Shown: positions 1 through 7,710, counted from the first letter of the stretch. The stretch: 20,962 bases of DNA from JASLCR01 sp036405515 (GCA_036405515.1 DASWXM010000036.1:1-20962), one strand, 5' to 3'. The notes: generated from the sequence alone by a model not told the origin. Translations and numbers: made by a program.

Positions 1-1259
1 ACGTAGTGTTCTAGCCGCTCACTCCCCTGGTTGATCACTTCCCTAGCAGCCTCAAGGATGACAGCAGATGAGCGGTAGTTTTCCTTGAGCGCAACAATCT
101 TGGTTGTTTCATATAAATCTTTGAATTGAAGAATATTACTGATTTCAGCACCTTGGAAACTATAGATTGCCTGATCATCATCTCCGACAACCATGATATT
201 TGGTGCACCTTCGTTTGCTGGGTTGTTTGTTAGGCTGCGTAGTAGTCGTGATTGCGCCAAGTTTGTATCTTGAAACTCGTCAACCATAATGTAAGCGTAC
301 TGTTCCTGGAGATTGAATCGCAAGTCATCAAATACCTCAAGCGCATGAACGACTCTGAGAACCATATCGTCGAAATCATATAGCTCACGCTCCTGCATCT
401 TTAGGAGATAATGGTAGTAGATGGCACTGACGGAGCGTAGCTTTTTGATGCGTTTGCGGTCTTTGAAGATAAAGTCTCCACGTTCGTTTTTCTCAAGCCA
501 TTTATTACGCCATGCAGTAACGGGTTTTGTAGAGTTTTGATCAGTCGCTGCGTCAATAGCGTGTGCGATACTGAGCGATAGCGTCTCGACGAGTGAAACA
601 ATTCCAGGTGGCAGTTTTGTACGGTTGAGCTCGGCGATAGCTCGTGCCTCTTCGGCTAAATCGTCTTTTGTGGTTTTACTGATCTTTGTTGAAAATATTT
701 TTGCAAGAGCAGTTTCGCAGGCGTCGAGTACCCGTTCATTATCATCAAGTATGGCAAGTAACTCATCGCTCGTCAGTCCACTCTTCTTTAATTCTGATAT
801 GACAGATATGGTGTCCCGGAGGTGAGTGTATTCTCCATTCATAGTGGAGGCTAGAGGGTTTGTATGGTCAAGACTGTCAAATATCTCGCGAAGAAGTTCG
901 TAAACATCAAGTTCACTGGCGGCTTGAAATGCGGCATTGCTATAAAAATAATCGCCATTTCGCCCAATGATTTCACTCCCAAAGCTGTGAAATGTATGAA
1001 TAGCTACTTTGTACGCATCGGCACCGATGATATCAGTGAGACGCCTTCGCATCGCATCAGCGCCACTTTCCGTAAAGGTAAGGCAGAGGATATTAGACGG
1101 CAGTGTATCCGTTTGTTTCAGGATATTGGCTGTTCGCATACTTAGGAGCTCGGTTTTACCAGTCCCCGGGCCAGCAACAACCATTAGAGGTCCCTCAATG
1201 TGTTCAACAGCCTCTCTTTGCGAATCATTTAACTTCTGATAGCGAGCATTATAAGTCAT
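1..1259 (-). CDS. UvrD/PcrA-type SF1 ATP-dependent DNA helicase, N-terminal part (runs off left edge)
   Basis: Translating the minus strand from the ATG at 1259 gives an open frame of 419 codons to the window edge. Residues 29-36 are a Walker A box (AGPGTGKT) just after an N-terminal Q-motif-like LNDSQREAV. Residues ~326-333 read VDEFQDTN (DExx/Walker B). Shortly after comes GDDDQAIYSFQGA, the SF1 motif III region, then a KENYRSS motif IV region. This layout is that of superfamily 1A helicases used in repair and replication restart. The C-terminal half (motifs V-VI and any nuclease domain) lies outside, so UvrD, PcrA and AddA-like fusions cannot be told apart. A TACAAT box sits 8 nt before the ATG, and there is no clear Shine-Dalgarno, so a leaderless message is likely. 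It is divergent from the gene at 1314. Confidence 0.93.
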   Translation of the reverse strand, partial: MTYNARYQKLNDSQREAVEHIEGPLMVVAGPGTGKTELLSMRTANILKQTDTLPSNILCLTFTESGADAMRRRLTDIIGADAYKVAIHTFHSFGSEIIGRNGDYFYSNAAFQAASELDVYELLREIFDSLDHTNPLASTMNGEYTHLRDTISVISELKKSGLTSDELLAILDDNERVLDACETALAKIFSTKISKTTKDDLAEEARAIAELNRTKLPPGIVSLVETLSLSIAHAIDAATDQNSTKPVTAWRNKWLEKNERGDFIFKDRKRIKKLRSVSAIYYHYLLKMQERELYDFDDMVLRVVHALEVFDDLRFNLQEQYAYIMVDEFQDTNLAQSRLLRSLTNNPANEGAPNIMVVGDDDQAIYSFQGAEISNILQFKDLYETTKIVALKENYRSSAVILEAAREVINQGSERLEHY

Positions 1260-1267
1260 CTCTATTT

Positions 1268-1273
1268 ATTGTA
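1268..1273 (-). promoter_or_regulatory. -10 box for the helicase gene
   Basis: TACAAT on the minus strand, 8 nt from the ATG at 1259, so transcription would begin at or next to the start codon. No good -35 is visible. Confidence 0.5.
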
Positions 1274-1298
1274 GCAGAGGGTTGGTATTGACCGGTGG

Positions 1299-1304
1299 TA
1301 TACT
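1299..1304 (+). promoter_or_regulatory. -10 box for the 162-aa ORF
   Basis: TATACT, 9 nt before the ATG at 1314. No convincing -35 at 16-18 nt. The nearby TTGACC (1288-1293) is only 5 nt away and cannot be its partner. Confidence 0.5.
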
Positions 1305-1313
1305 ATAGGTAAT

Positions 1314-1802
1314 ATGATGCTAGATATGTATGATGAACTGGCTCTAGAGCAAAATGCAAAGACATTGTTCGGCTTTAATTGTGATATTCAACAGGTTATA
1401 CTTCGCCATGTGCCTGTGAGTCATACAATGCATGCAACGGTATTTATGACCGAAAAGAAAGAACTGATGGTGTATGTCGATGGCGAGTCGCGCGTAACTC
1501 TCGGTGATATTAAGAAGATTATCGCTCGCATGGGGCTTGTGGCCGAATTGTTTTTACCACCGAAAGGTCAAACGGACTACTTTAATGAATTTGCGAAAGA
1601 TCGGTTTCGTGAAGTATTTCCGGGGCGACACAACCCGAGCAAAGAAGATCTATACTACTACACAACGCTTGCTCCCTATATGCCTGCGCTAGTGCAAATA
1701 GCGAGTGTCAAGCATGGTGAGATTTATCAGTTTGACACCGACAGTAAAAATAACTGGCGTTCGGCAGTTAAATTTGCCTATAGGCGAATTCGCACTAGCT
1801 AG
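1314..1802 (+). CDS. Unrecognised soluble protein, 162 aa
   Basis: I do not recognise this protein. It is mixed alpha/beta in look, without signal peptide or membrane segment. An N-terminal helix is followed by alternating hydrophobic strands (ATVFMTEKKELMVYVDGES), a basic-hydrophobic helix (LGDIKKIIARMGL), then an aromatic-rich centre (FREVFPGRHNP, DLYYYTTLAPYMPAL) and a basic C-terminus. The strand and helix pattern loosely recalls YbaK/ProX editing domains, but I see no diagnostic residues, so that is only a hint. Start choice is 1314; ATGs at 1317 and 1326 are in frame. The TATACT box 9 nt upstream favours 1314. Its stop overlaps by 8 bp the stop of the convergent TerC-like gene (CTAGCTAG). 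Confidence 0.8.
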   Translation: MMLDMYDELALEQNAKTLFGFNCDIQQVILRHVPVSHTMHATVFMTEKKELMVYVDGESRVTLGDIKKIIARMGLVAELFLPPKGQTDYFNEFAKDRFREVFPGRHNPSKEDLYYYTTLAPYMPALVQIASVKHGEIYQFDTDSKNNWRSAVKFAYRRIRTS

Positions 1803-2841
1803 CTTGTGATACTTTGCTTGCTTGAACAGAACTCCAGATAGATAATCCGATGATCGCAAGGCCAGTTACGCCTGCGACGGCTTCAGGAATGTGCACGAAG
1901 ACGCTTAAGAGTAAGATACCCGCAAGCAGACCTATTGTGTAGTGCGCGCCATGCTCCAAATAGCGATATGCATGGAGTACGCGTTTTCGCACCATAAATA
2001 ACGTAAGGCTCCTTACCCAGAGCGCACCAATACCAAGTCCGATTGCAATCAATACGACATCTTTGGTGATCGCAAATGCTCCAATAACGCTGTCAAAGCT
2101 AAAGCTTGCATCAAGTACTTCAAGATAGAGAAAAGACATGAATCCTGCCACGCCTGTCTTGACTACTGCTTTTTTGCCTGACGACTGTTCTTGCTTTCTT
2201 GTAAATAGATCTGCGAGGCCATGCACGATCAAGTAGGTAATGACGCCGGCAATACCTGGCACTAGGACTTCTTCGGGATGTTTGTTAAATGGAAGCAGCA
2301 CAATAGTAAATAGTACGACCAAGCTAACAAAGCTGTATGTCCACCACTTTCCCATTCGCTGCAGAGGACGTTCGACAATATCAATCCAATGTATGTCCTT
2401 TTTGCTGTCGAAGAAGAAATGCAGACAGAGCATCAGTAGGAACATGCCACCAAAACTAGCGATAGCAACATGCGAATTATCTAAGTGCTTGCTGTATTCT
2501 TCTGGGCTTTGCGTGGCGAGCGTAAGTACTTCAGGGGCAGAGAGTCCAGCGGTTATCATAACGATTACGATCGGAAATACGAGTCGCATACCAAAAACGG
2601 CAATAAATATGCCGACCGTCATAAAAAGTGTTTGCCAAAATTTACTCATACTCGCAAGAACTTTTGCATTAATGATTGCATTGTCAAAACTAAAGGTTAC
2701 TTCGACAAGAATGAGGACTGCAGCAATAAAGAGCGCGCTTGGGCCAAGCTCAACCCCTACGAATATTAGAGCAAAGATGGTAATAATAGCACTGATGAGA
2801 AATATGCGAACAGGATGATGTGAGTGAAGAAGGTCTTTCAT
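1795..2841 (-). CDS. TerC/DUF475-family integral membrane protein, 348 aa
   Basis: This is a polytopic membrane protein with about nine hydrophobic segments and the paired acidic signatures of the TerC superfamily. FSFDNAI lies in the first half (about residue 50) and DASFSFDSVIGAF in the second half, an internal duplication typical of the family. Length fits the DUF475 (YkoY-like) subgroup. Characterised TerC relatives (Alx, MntP-linked YkoY/YceF) move or regulate Mn2+, so metal-ion export is a reasonable family-level guess; nothing here fixes the substrate. Start at 2841: TATACT lies 9 nt upstream and there is no Shine-Dalgarno. It converges with the 162-aa ORF and lies downstream of, in the same direction as, the CAP-domain gene, with its own promoter. 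Confidence 0.9.
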   Translation of the reverse strand: MKDLLHSHHPVRIFLISAIITIFALIFVGVELGPSALFIAAVLILVEVTFSFDNAIINAKVLASMSKFWQTLFMTVGIFIAVFGMRLVFPIVIVMITAGLSAPEVLTLATQSPEEYSKHLDNSHVAIASFGGMFLLMLCLHFFFDSKKDIHWIDIVERPLQRMGKWWTYSFVSLVVLFTIVLLPFNKHPEEVLVPGIAGVITYLIVHGLADLFTRKQEQSSGKKAVVKTGVAGFMSFLYLEVLDASFSFDSVIGAFAITKDVVLIAIGLGIGALWVRSLTLFMVRKRVLHAYRYLEHGAHYTIGLLAGILLLSVFVHIPEAVAGVTGLAIIGLSIWSSVQASKVSQAS

Positions 2842-2850
2842 ATAATCATT

Positions 2851-2880
2851 AGTATAAACGCATACTCGCCGTAGAGTAAA
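2851..2880 (-). promoter_or_regulatory. Promoter of the TerC-like gene
   Basis: -35-like TTTACT (2875-2880), an 18-nt spacer and -10 TATACT (2851-2856), which sits 9 nt before the ATG at 2841. A leaderless start is predicted. Confidence 0.6.
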
Positions 2881-2921
2881 GGAGTAAGGTATCGGTCATG
2901 AAAATTTATTTACTTTACTAT

Positions 2922-2951
2922 GAACTACACCTCCGATCGGAGGTGTAGTTC
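2922..2951. repeat. Perfect 30-bp palindrome
   Basis: The half-site GAACTACACCTCCGA is followed exactly by its reverse complement, with no spacer. It lies between the end of the CAP gene and the TerC-like promoter. On the minus strand it is 26 nt past the CAP stop and could fold as a terminator hairpin, but no T-run follows (TTCATAG). A dimeric-regulator operator is the other reading. Confidence 0.8.
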
Positions 2952-2977
2952 TGACGTACTAATCGAGATTATAATGA

Positions 2978-4624
2978 TTAGTCGGTATTTACGTACCTAC
3001 CCTTGATCCAGCTCCATGACGTACTGCTCCACACGCGACTTGGTGCACTAAACGCCCCAGTGCCTTTTCCGTTCCATGTCCATAGACCAGTTGTTGAGTT
3101 CCCGTGATCGTAGGCTGCTGCTAAGTCGTCCATATTGTCGCCATTAAAGTCGCCTGCAAACAGCTGAGTCTTATTTATGTCCCAGCCACCAGATGTACTT
3201 GACCAGACATTCTTCTTTGTGTATCCACTTCCACTGTTAGAAATTGTCCAGATAGTAGATGTTGAACTGCCCGCATAACGTATTGCTGCTAGATCATCCC
3301 TATTATCACCATTGAAGTCACCTATTGTGTATGATCCAGCAGTTGGCCAGGCAGTATCGTACCATACACGACTTCGAGTATTGAATGTACCATCTCCATT
3401 TCCGTTCCATGTCCACAGGCCAGTAGTGCCACTGCCGTAGTCGTACAGTGCCGCTAAATCATCCCTATTGTCACCATTGAAGTCGCCTGCAAGAAGTCTG
3501 CTCTTATTGGCGTCCCAGCCACCAGATGTACTTGTCCAGACAGTCTTTGGCGTAAAGCCAGTGCCGGTACTTGAGAAAGTCCAAATTTTAGAGGTAGAAT
3601 TGCCGTAATCATACACGGCCGCTAAATCATCTTTGCCGTCACGATTAAAGTCACCTACTGTAAATTTACTTTTACTAGCATTCCATGAGGTGCCGTACCA
3701 TACACGACTCGGGGCGTTAAATGTATTATTACCTTGCCCGATCCACGTCCATATTCCTGTTGTGCCATTACTGTCGTAATCATATACGGCTGCTAAATCG
3801 TCCTTGCCGTCACCGTTGAAGTCACCTGAAAATACCCTGCTTCGGTTTGCATTCCAACTCTGTGCATTGCTTGTCCAGATACTCTTTGGCGTAAAGCCAG
3901 TGCCGGTGCTTGGGAAGATCCAGGCATTGCCAATTGAACTGCCATTGTCGTAGATTGCTGCCAAATCATTTTTGCCGTCGCTATTAAAGTCGGCTCGAGT
4001 AGTTGCCACGCCATCGGTCATAAATGTCCCCGGCTCTGGAGGGAGAATGGCTGGAAGTGTTGCAGTTGTGCTCCATGAGCTTGTGCATGTACTACAAGCT
4101 GCGAATAGTTGTGTCCACCAGTGCTTGCCATCACTATCTCGATACACGCCGACACCAGTCTTTGTGAATTGAGGCCGCAAAAGGTTTGCTTTATGTGAAG
4201 GGCTAGCCATCCAGGCGTTAAAGACAGTGCTTGGGCTGCTATATCCTGCGGCAATATTCTCGCCAACTATACTCCATTTGCCGCCACATTCTTGTGAAAT
4301 CTCGGTAGTAAATGGCATCGATGGCGATGTCTCGCTTGGATACTGCGTGCTATGAACCATCTTATCTATGCTAGCCATCTTTTTTGACCATCTTTCTGCA
4401 ACTGTGTTTAGGCACTCAATATGCTGGAGATTTCTCAGACCAGCCTTTGATCGGGCGGAGTTTGTGAGTGTGACCACCTCTTTTTCATATGGGCCTATAA
4501 GTCCTGCAATTACCGCAGCATGTATGGTGATTAGTGTAATCAGACCCGCAAGTGCAAACAGTAGCGCAACATTTAGAGCTCTAAGTTTATTGATCGAAAG
4601 AGAGTTGATTACTTTAAAGACCAT
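2978..4624 (-). CDS. Membrane-anchored or secreted CAP/SCP-domain protein with C-terminal FG-GAP (VCBS-like) repeats, 548 aa
   Basis: A single N-terminal hydrophobic segment (about residues 17-43) acts as uncleaved anchor or signal. Residues ~48-180 are a CAP domain: LTNSARSKAGL (helix 1), KMVHST with the conserved His, GENIAAGY, a NAWMASPSHKANLL signature, and a WWTQLFA strand. From ~213 to the end there are six copies of a D-x-N-x-D-G/N-x-x-DLAA loop, each followed by a W-rich strand. These are FG-GAP-type, EF-hand-like Ca2+ loops as in beta-propeller blades. The repeats alternate between two types, so the unit is effectively a ~118-residue pair repeated three times. Cys pairs in the CAP domain and the ACSTC linker suggest disulfides outside the cell. 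It starts 2 nt after the stop of the 68-aa gene. A role in surface contact is inference only. Confidence 0.93.
   Translation of the reverse strand: MVFKVINSLSINKLRALNVALLFALAGLITLITIHAAVIAGLIGPYEKEVVTLTNSARSKAGLRNLQHIECLNTVAERWSKKMASIDKMVHSTQYPSETSPSMPFTTEISQECGGKWSIVGENIAAGYSSPSTVFNAWMASPSHKANLLRPQFTKTGVGVYRDSDGKHWWTQLFAACSTCTSSWSTTATLPAILPPEPGTFMTDGVATTRADFNSDGKNDLAAIYDNGSSIGNAWIFPSTGTGFTPKSIWTSNAQSWNANRSRVFSGDFNGDGKDDLAAVYDYDSNGTTGIWTWIGQGNNTFNAPSRVWYGTSWNASKSKFTVGDFNRDGKDDLAAVYDYGNSTSKIWTFSSTGTGFTPKTVWTSTSGGWDANKSRLLAGDFNGDNRDDLAALYDYGSGTTGLWTWNGNGDGTFNTRSRVWYDTAWPTAGSYTIGDFNGDNRDDLAAIRYAGSSTSTIWTISNSGSGYTKKNVWSSTSGGWDINKTQLFAGDFNGDNMDDLAAAYDHGNSTTGLWTWNGKGTGAFSAPSRVWSSTSWSWIKGRYVNTD
2999..3988 (-). 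repeat. Internal tandem repeats encoding six FG-GAP-like blades
   Basis: Near-identical DNA stretches recur at about 345-bp spacing, for example CTTTGGCGTAAAGCCAGTGC near 3546 and again near 3892. GATTTCAATGG-type codons for DFNGD recur about every 165-180 bp. Similarity is highest between alternate blades, so growth by duplication of a two-blade unit is the simplest explanation. Confidence 0.85.
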
Positions 4625-4626
4625 GA

Positions 4627-4833
4627 CTAGCGACCTTCCTTTTTAGGAGAAGTAATAGATAAAGAAGATTCGCTTATGCTTCCATTACTATCTGCCCAGT
4701 ATTGATACAGAACAATAGCGCCTGCAGTGACAACCGCAGCAAGCAATGCGATAAAAATCATTCGTTGGGCATCACTCGAAGGCTTGCCAGAACCCATTGC
4801 CTTAGGCCTGGATGTTTTCTTTGCTTTTGCCAT
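4627..4833 (-). CDS. Small basic single-pass membrane protein, 68 aa
   Basis: Layout: a Lys/Arg/Pro-rich N-terminus (residues 1-25, MAKAKKTSRPK), one membrane segment (about 26-46, MIFIALLAAVVTAGAIVLY), then a short Ser-rich tail ending in KKEGR. The positive-inside rule puts the tail outside. It has a good ribosome site (AGGAAA, 6 nt from the ATG) and a recognisable promoter. Its stop is 2 nt before the ATG of the CAP/FG-GAP gene, so the two are surely co-transcribed and perhaps translationally coupled. It may be an accessory of the exported CAP protein, but I recognise no family. Confidence 0.8.
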   Translation of the reverse strand: MAKAKKTSRPKAMGSGKPSSDAQRMIFIALLAAVVTAGAIVLYQYWADSNGSISESSLSITSPKKEGR

Positions 4834-4871
4834 TAGTATTTCCTCATTTAAATTTAAGTTAACTGCTTATA

Positions 4872-4900
4872 GTTATAAACCCGTTATGTTTAGTTGTCTA
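4872..4900 (-). promoter_or_regulatory. Promoter of the small membrane protein/CAP operon
   Basis: TAGACA (4895-4900), a 17-nt spacer and TATAAC (4872-4877) on the minus strand. The leader to the ATG at 4833 is ~30 nt and contains AGGAAA. Confidence 0.6.
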
Positions 4901-4967
4901 GACATAATTTGATTTAACGACTATGGGATGGTAAAGCCAAGGATAACTTTTTACAGTAAATCTGTGC

Positions 4968-4973
4968 TATTAT
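4968..4973 (+). promoter_or_regulatory. Extended -10 box for the membrane-protein pair
   Basis: TGC-TATTAT, an extended -10 (TGN) element. The overlapping TATTAA (4971-4976) is 8 nt before ATG 4985. TTTACA at 4950-4955 is a possible but badly spaced -35. Confidence 0.4.
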
Positions 4974-4984
4974 TAATTTCAGAA

Positions 4985-5644
4985 ATGAGGTATGGGGTGA
5001 ACAGACTATCGAAAGTGGAGCTTGTTGAGGCGCAAATCGCACTATTTATTGCAGTAGCACTCCAGTTTGTCGTGTGGCTCATCAATGACCATATCTTATC
5101 TGCACCGCAGTATATCCTTGTTGCGATAGAAATTGCTTTAGCCTTGTCTCTCGGGTTTACGACAAGTGTCAAAAGTTTGCGTGAACGCGCTTTGCATCAC
5201 ACAATTGCTACCGCACTGATCGGCTTAATATCCCTTGCGAATATTGCCTCACTCTCCGTCGTTATTTATGCTTTGATTGTAGGCAGTACGGCAAGTGGCT
5301 TTGAACTTTTAGGCTCTGCTTTGGCTATCTTCGTGACAAATGTTATCGTGTTTGCTCTTTGGTATTGGGAGATCGATAGCCCAGGTCTTACAAATCGTCG
5401 CTGGACAAAGTCTGATAAGGATTTTCAATTTATTCAGCAGGAAATGGAAAAAGAGTTCCCCGGCTGGCGCCCAGAATTCGTCGATTATCTGTATATATCG
5501 ATTATTAACTCGGTTAACGGTGCTACGCCAAGTGCTCATCCACTTACTCGCCAGGCGAAGCTGCTAATGGCTTTGCAAGCTATGGTGTCGATCTTTACCC
5601 TTGCGCTCGTTATTGCTCGCTCGGTAAGTATTTTAGGGGCATAA
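4985..5644 (+). CDS. Conserved multi-pass membrane protein, ~219 aa
   Basis: About five membrane segments are visible: FIAVALQFVVWLI, ILVAIEIALALSLGF, ATALIGLISLANIASLSVVIYALIV (split), LGSALAIFVTNVIVFALWYW and LLMALQAMVSIFTLALVIA. Between the last two lies a soluble loop with PGWRPEFVDYLYISIINS. The combination of an ALWYWEID motif, a DYLYxS...N motif and a closing LLMxxQ...ALVxARxVxIL helix recalls a widespread actinobacterial family of two-TM-plus-pore-like membrane proteins of unknown function, but no K+ selectivity filter is present. The frame is open further upstream (GTG/ATG at 4928), but the -10 box lies inside that stretch, so 4985 is chosen. GTG 4997, with GAGG 7 nt upstream, is the alternative. 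The next gene begins 2 nt after the stop. Confidence 0.82.
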   Translation: MRYGVNRLSKVELVEAQIALFIAVALQFVVWLINDHILSAPQYILVAIEIALALSLGFTTSVKSLRERALHHTIATALIGLISLANIASLSVVIYALIVGSTASGFELLGSALAIFVTNVIVFALWYWEIDSPGLTNRRWTKSDKDFQFIQQEMEKEFPGWRPEFVDYLYISIINSVNGATPSAHPLTRQAKLLMALQAMVSIFTLALVIARSVSILGA

Positions 5645-5646
5645 GT

Positions 5647-6243
5647 ATGAAGCAGGTCCTGCGGGTTATCTCTATCTCGCAACTAGAGGTTGTCGCTGCC
5701 CTCTTCCTCCTAAACGCTATTGTCCTTTATATAACATTTGCTGCTTTTGATAAGGATGGCTACTTGACTCAGTATTTTAATACATTGCGCGGCGAGATGG
5801 CGCTCGGCGACCAGTATGTACTTTTGAGCAATCAGATAAACTCAAGCGGACTGGCTGGCAATCTTGCTGTGGCTTGCTTTTGGGCTGCGGCAGGACTTTT
5901 GGGCTACTATTTGATTTACTATATTTTTATATCTGGACGACAATTGGGTGAGTTTGTTAACGACTTGAAGCAAAAAGGCATCGATAAGGTGGGACTAATA
6001 GAGTATAGATTTGCGGCTATTGGAATTCGTGTTGGTGCGATTGTAGGTATTTTGATGAGCTTGCTTTTTACCCAGCGCGTTCTGCTCCCGTACGTACTTG
6101 CGATATTTAATATCTCACAATCGACACCAGTACTGGATAGACTTCCGGAATTGGCCGCTGTAGTAGCTAGCATGTTACTGGTATTTCATGTATTTGTTGT
6201 CCTGATGCGTCTTGCAACGCTTCGCACTCGGCTTTTTCTCTAA
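5647..6243 (+). CDS. Unrecognised membrane protein, 198 aa, four TM segments
   Basis: Four hydrophobic stretches can be read: VVAALFLLNAIVLYITF near residue 16, AVACFWAAAGLLGYYLIYYIF near 75, a long one from about 124 to 152 (VGAIVGILMSLLF), and LAAVVASMLLVFHVFVVLM near 170. Between the second and third is a short basic cytoplasmic loop (NDLKQKGIDKVGLIEYR). It follows the preceding membrane gene by 2 nt, so the two very likely form one operon and possibly one complex. No family recognised. Confidence 0.8.
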   Translation: MKQVLRVISISQLEVVAALFLLNAIVLYITFAAFDKDGYLTQYFNTLRGEMALGDQYVLLSNQINSSGLAGNLAVACFWAAAGLLGYYLIYYIFISGRQLGEFVNDLKQKGIDKVGLIEYRFAAIGIRVGAIVGILMSLLFTQRVLLPYVLAIFNISQSTPVLDRLPELAAVVASMLLVFHVFVVLMRLATLRTRLFL

Positions 6244-6285
6244 ATTTATATAGTTGCTCCTTCTTGTGTCTTTGCATGTATTCGC

Positions 6286-6291
6286 TATACT
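6286..6291 (+). promoter_or_regulatory. -10 box for the MscS-like gene
   Basis: TATACT. Transcription would begin about 6297-6300, beyond the GTG at 6294, which favours GTG 6300 as start of a leaderless message. Confidence 0.5.
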
Positions 6292-6299
6292 AGGTGAAC

Positions 6300-7220
6300 G
6301 TGGATGACTCTCTTTTTATAACAATTCAGAATGAAACTTCGGAATTTCTTGGCCAACCGAATGCCTATCGGTCGGTATTGATTTTGGTGGCCGCGATCAT
6401 AGGCTCGTATTTTGCGAGTAAATTTTTGGCTGGTGCAATCGTCAGGCTGGCGCAGATTATCGGCACAAAGTCCGATGCAATGACTAACAGCCAAAGACAG
6501 ATACGCTATCGACAGATCGAAACCTATCTTAGTATCGCAGTAGCAATTGTCCGCGCTGTGGTCGTAGCGGTTGTAGCGTATATTACCTGGCGTTTGTTGA
6601 CGCCAGCCTCAAGTAGTAGTGCGGCGGCGATCGGTGCCAGTGCGTTCTTTATCGTCGTGGCAGGTCAGACGCTCGGTCCGGTACTGCGCGATATCACGGC
6701 TGGCGCGGCGATGATCACCGAAGGTTGGTTTCATGTCGGTGATTATATTAAGATCGAGCCGTTTATCGATATGGCCGGGGTCGTGGAGCGTTTTACGCTT
6801 CGCTCAACCAAGCTTCGCAGTCTGAGTGGTGAAGCTATCTGGGTGCACAATCAGCAGATTCATGCTGTGCACGTGACGCGCAACGCGGCCCGGATGTATG
6901 TCGTTGATATCTTTACTCACGAGCCATCAATCGCGCAAGCGGCCATTCAGGAAGTGATCGACGCAGTGCCGTCAAACAGTGCGATGGTTCGCAATCCTAT
7001 CAAGATCGGCGAGATTGAGAAATGGGATAAGCTATGGCATATCGTTGTTCATGCCAAAACTGCCCCTGGCCGAGAATGGCTGATCGAGACATTCTTCGTT
7101 AATGCCTTGAAGCAAATCGATGAAAATAAGCCGAAGGATGAGCGAATCTTTGCGTTTGAGCCGATGGCACGTTTCGCCGATCCGCGGGCGGAGAAAGAGT
7201 TTAAGCGGTCGATCCGATAG
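6300..7220 (+). CDS. MscS-family small-conductance mechanosensitive channel, ~306 aa
   Basis: Three membrane stretches are followed by the MscS core. They lie about residues 24-45 (VLILVAAIIGSYFASKFLAG), 70-92 (VAIVRAVVVAVVAYITWRLL) and 101-118 (AAAIGASAFFIVVAGQTLG). The pore-helix/beta-domain signature is AGQTLGPVLRDITAGAAMITEGWFHVGDYI (split), then GVVERFTLRSTKLRSLSGEAIWVHN. This is diagnostic for MscS channels, which release osmolytes on hypo-osmotic shock. The C-terminal alpha/beta domain is complete and the protein ends in a basic tail. The start is uncertain between GTG 6294 and GTG 6300; the -10 position favours 6300. Base composition rises to GC-richer codons in the second half. It is the last ordinary gene before the repeat-bounded island. 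Confidence 0.92.
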   Translation: MDDSLFITIQNETSEFLGQPNAYRSVLILVAAIIGSYFASKFLAGAIVRLAQIIGTKSDAMTNSQRQIRYRQIETYLSIAVAIVRAVVVAVVAYITWRLLTPASSSSAAAIGASAFFIVVAGQTLGPVLRDITAGAAMITEGWFHVGDYIKIEPFIDMAGVVERFTLRSTKLRSLSGEAIWVHNQQIHAVHVTRNAARMYVVDIFTHEPSIAQAAIQEVIDAVPSNSAMVRNPIKIGEIEKWDKLWHIVVHAKTAPGREWLIETFFVNALKQIDENKPKDERIFAFEPMARFADPRAEKEFKRSIR

Positions 7221-7230
7221 ACACTGAAAA

Positions 7231-7257
7231 TTTAGCTTTGGGATGATAGCAGATTAC
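7231..7257 (-). repeat. Weak left-most copy of the island repeat
   Basis: About 17 of 26 positions match copy D with one gap (TTTAGCTT..., then TAGCAGAT against TAGTGGAT). It lies 10 nt after the mscS stop. Could be chance. Confidence 0.3.
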
Positions 7258-7336
7258 ATAAATCGATGTAGACTATCTAGGACTGTCTAATACTCTTTGT
7301 GAAGTTCTGGATTGTTCAGCATCCTAAATTGACGGG

Positions 7337-7370
7337 GGCCCCGCACCGAATGAACGGTGCGGGGCCTTTT
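7337..7370 (+). terminator. Rho-independent terminator after mscS
   Basis: A perfect 12-bp GC-rich stem (GGCCCCGCACCG), AATGAA loop, then TTTT on the plus strand. The T-tract polarity fits termination of rightward transcription from mscS. As a hairpin it also faces the end of the leftward gene at 7372, whose stop (TCA) directly follows the T-tract. There is no T-run on the minus strand. Confidence 0.8.
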
Positions 7371-7371
7371 G

Positions 7372-7710
7372 TCACCTCAGAACCCTCAGGCTACCCTTTC
7401 GGGAGTGAGTGTTGTAGTGACCTTCGAAGGTCTGCCACGACCTGACCGTGATGACGAAGTCGTCACGGGTTGAGGGCATGGCCTCGTTGCCGAGATAGCG
7501 GATGCCGACGAGCTGAGGCTGAAACAGCCTGCCCAGCTCGACGAGTTCCGTGCCGTCCTCTCCGAAGAGGATAGCTTCCTTGAACGTGATGGAGAGCCCT
7601 CGCGGGAGTCCCTCTTCGCGCGCGACGGCAAACTTCAGCCCTCGCAGCAACTCGTCCAGGTTCGGACCTTCGATGATGTCGATTCGCTCGACAACCAGTG
7701 TGGTAGCCAT
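7372..7710 (-). CDS. GC-rich hypothetical protein, 112 aa (island unit 1)
   Basis: Start ATG 7710 is preceded by GAGAGG at a good distance (8 nt). The frame is open further upstream to 7833, but that stretch is the leader and promoter. The product begins MATTLVVERIDII and contains EGPNLDELLRGLKFAVA, SITFKEAILFGEDGTELVELGRLF (split) and ends in a basic GSLRVLR. It has no membrane segment or signal and looks alpha/beta. I recognise no family. GC content is near 60%, well above neighbours, with GC-ending codons, which points to a different origin from the flanking chromosome. The unit carries its own promoter, a structured leader and a hairpin beyond its stop. Confidence 0.75.
   Translation of the reverse strand: MATTLVVERIDIIEGPNLDELLRGLKFAVAREEGLPRGLSITFKEAILFGEDGTELVELGRLFQPQLVGIRYLGNEAMPSTRDDFVITVRSWQTFEGHYNTHSRKGSLRVLR

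Noticed and set aside
1288..1304. TTGACC plus TATACT as a -35/-10 pair before the 162-aa ORF
   Set aside because: Only 5 nt separate the two hexamers; at least ~15 are needed.
2240..2818. 192-codon plus-strand frame inside the TerC-like gene
   Set aside because: Antisense shadow of a well-supported membrane protein; Ser/Thr/Ile-rich with no motif or ribosome site.
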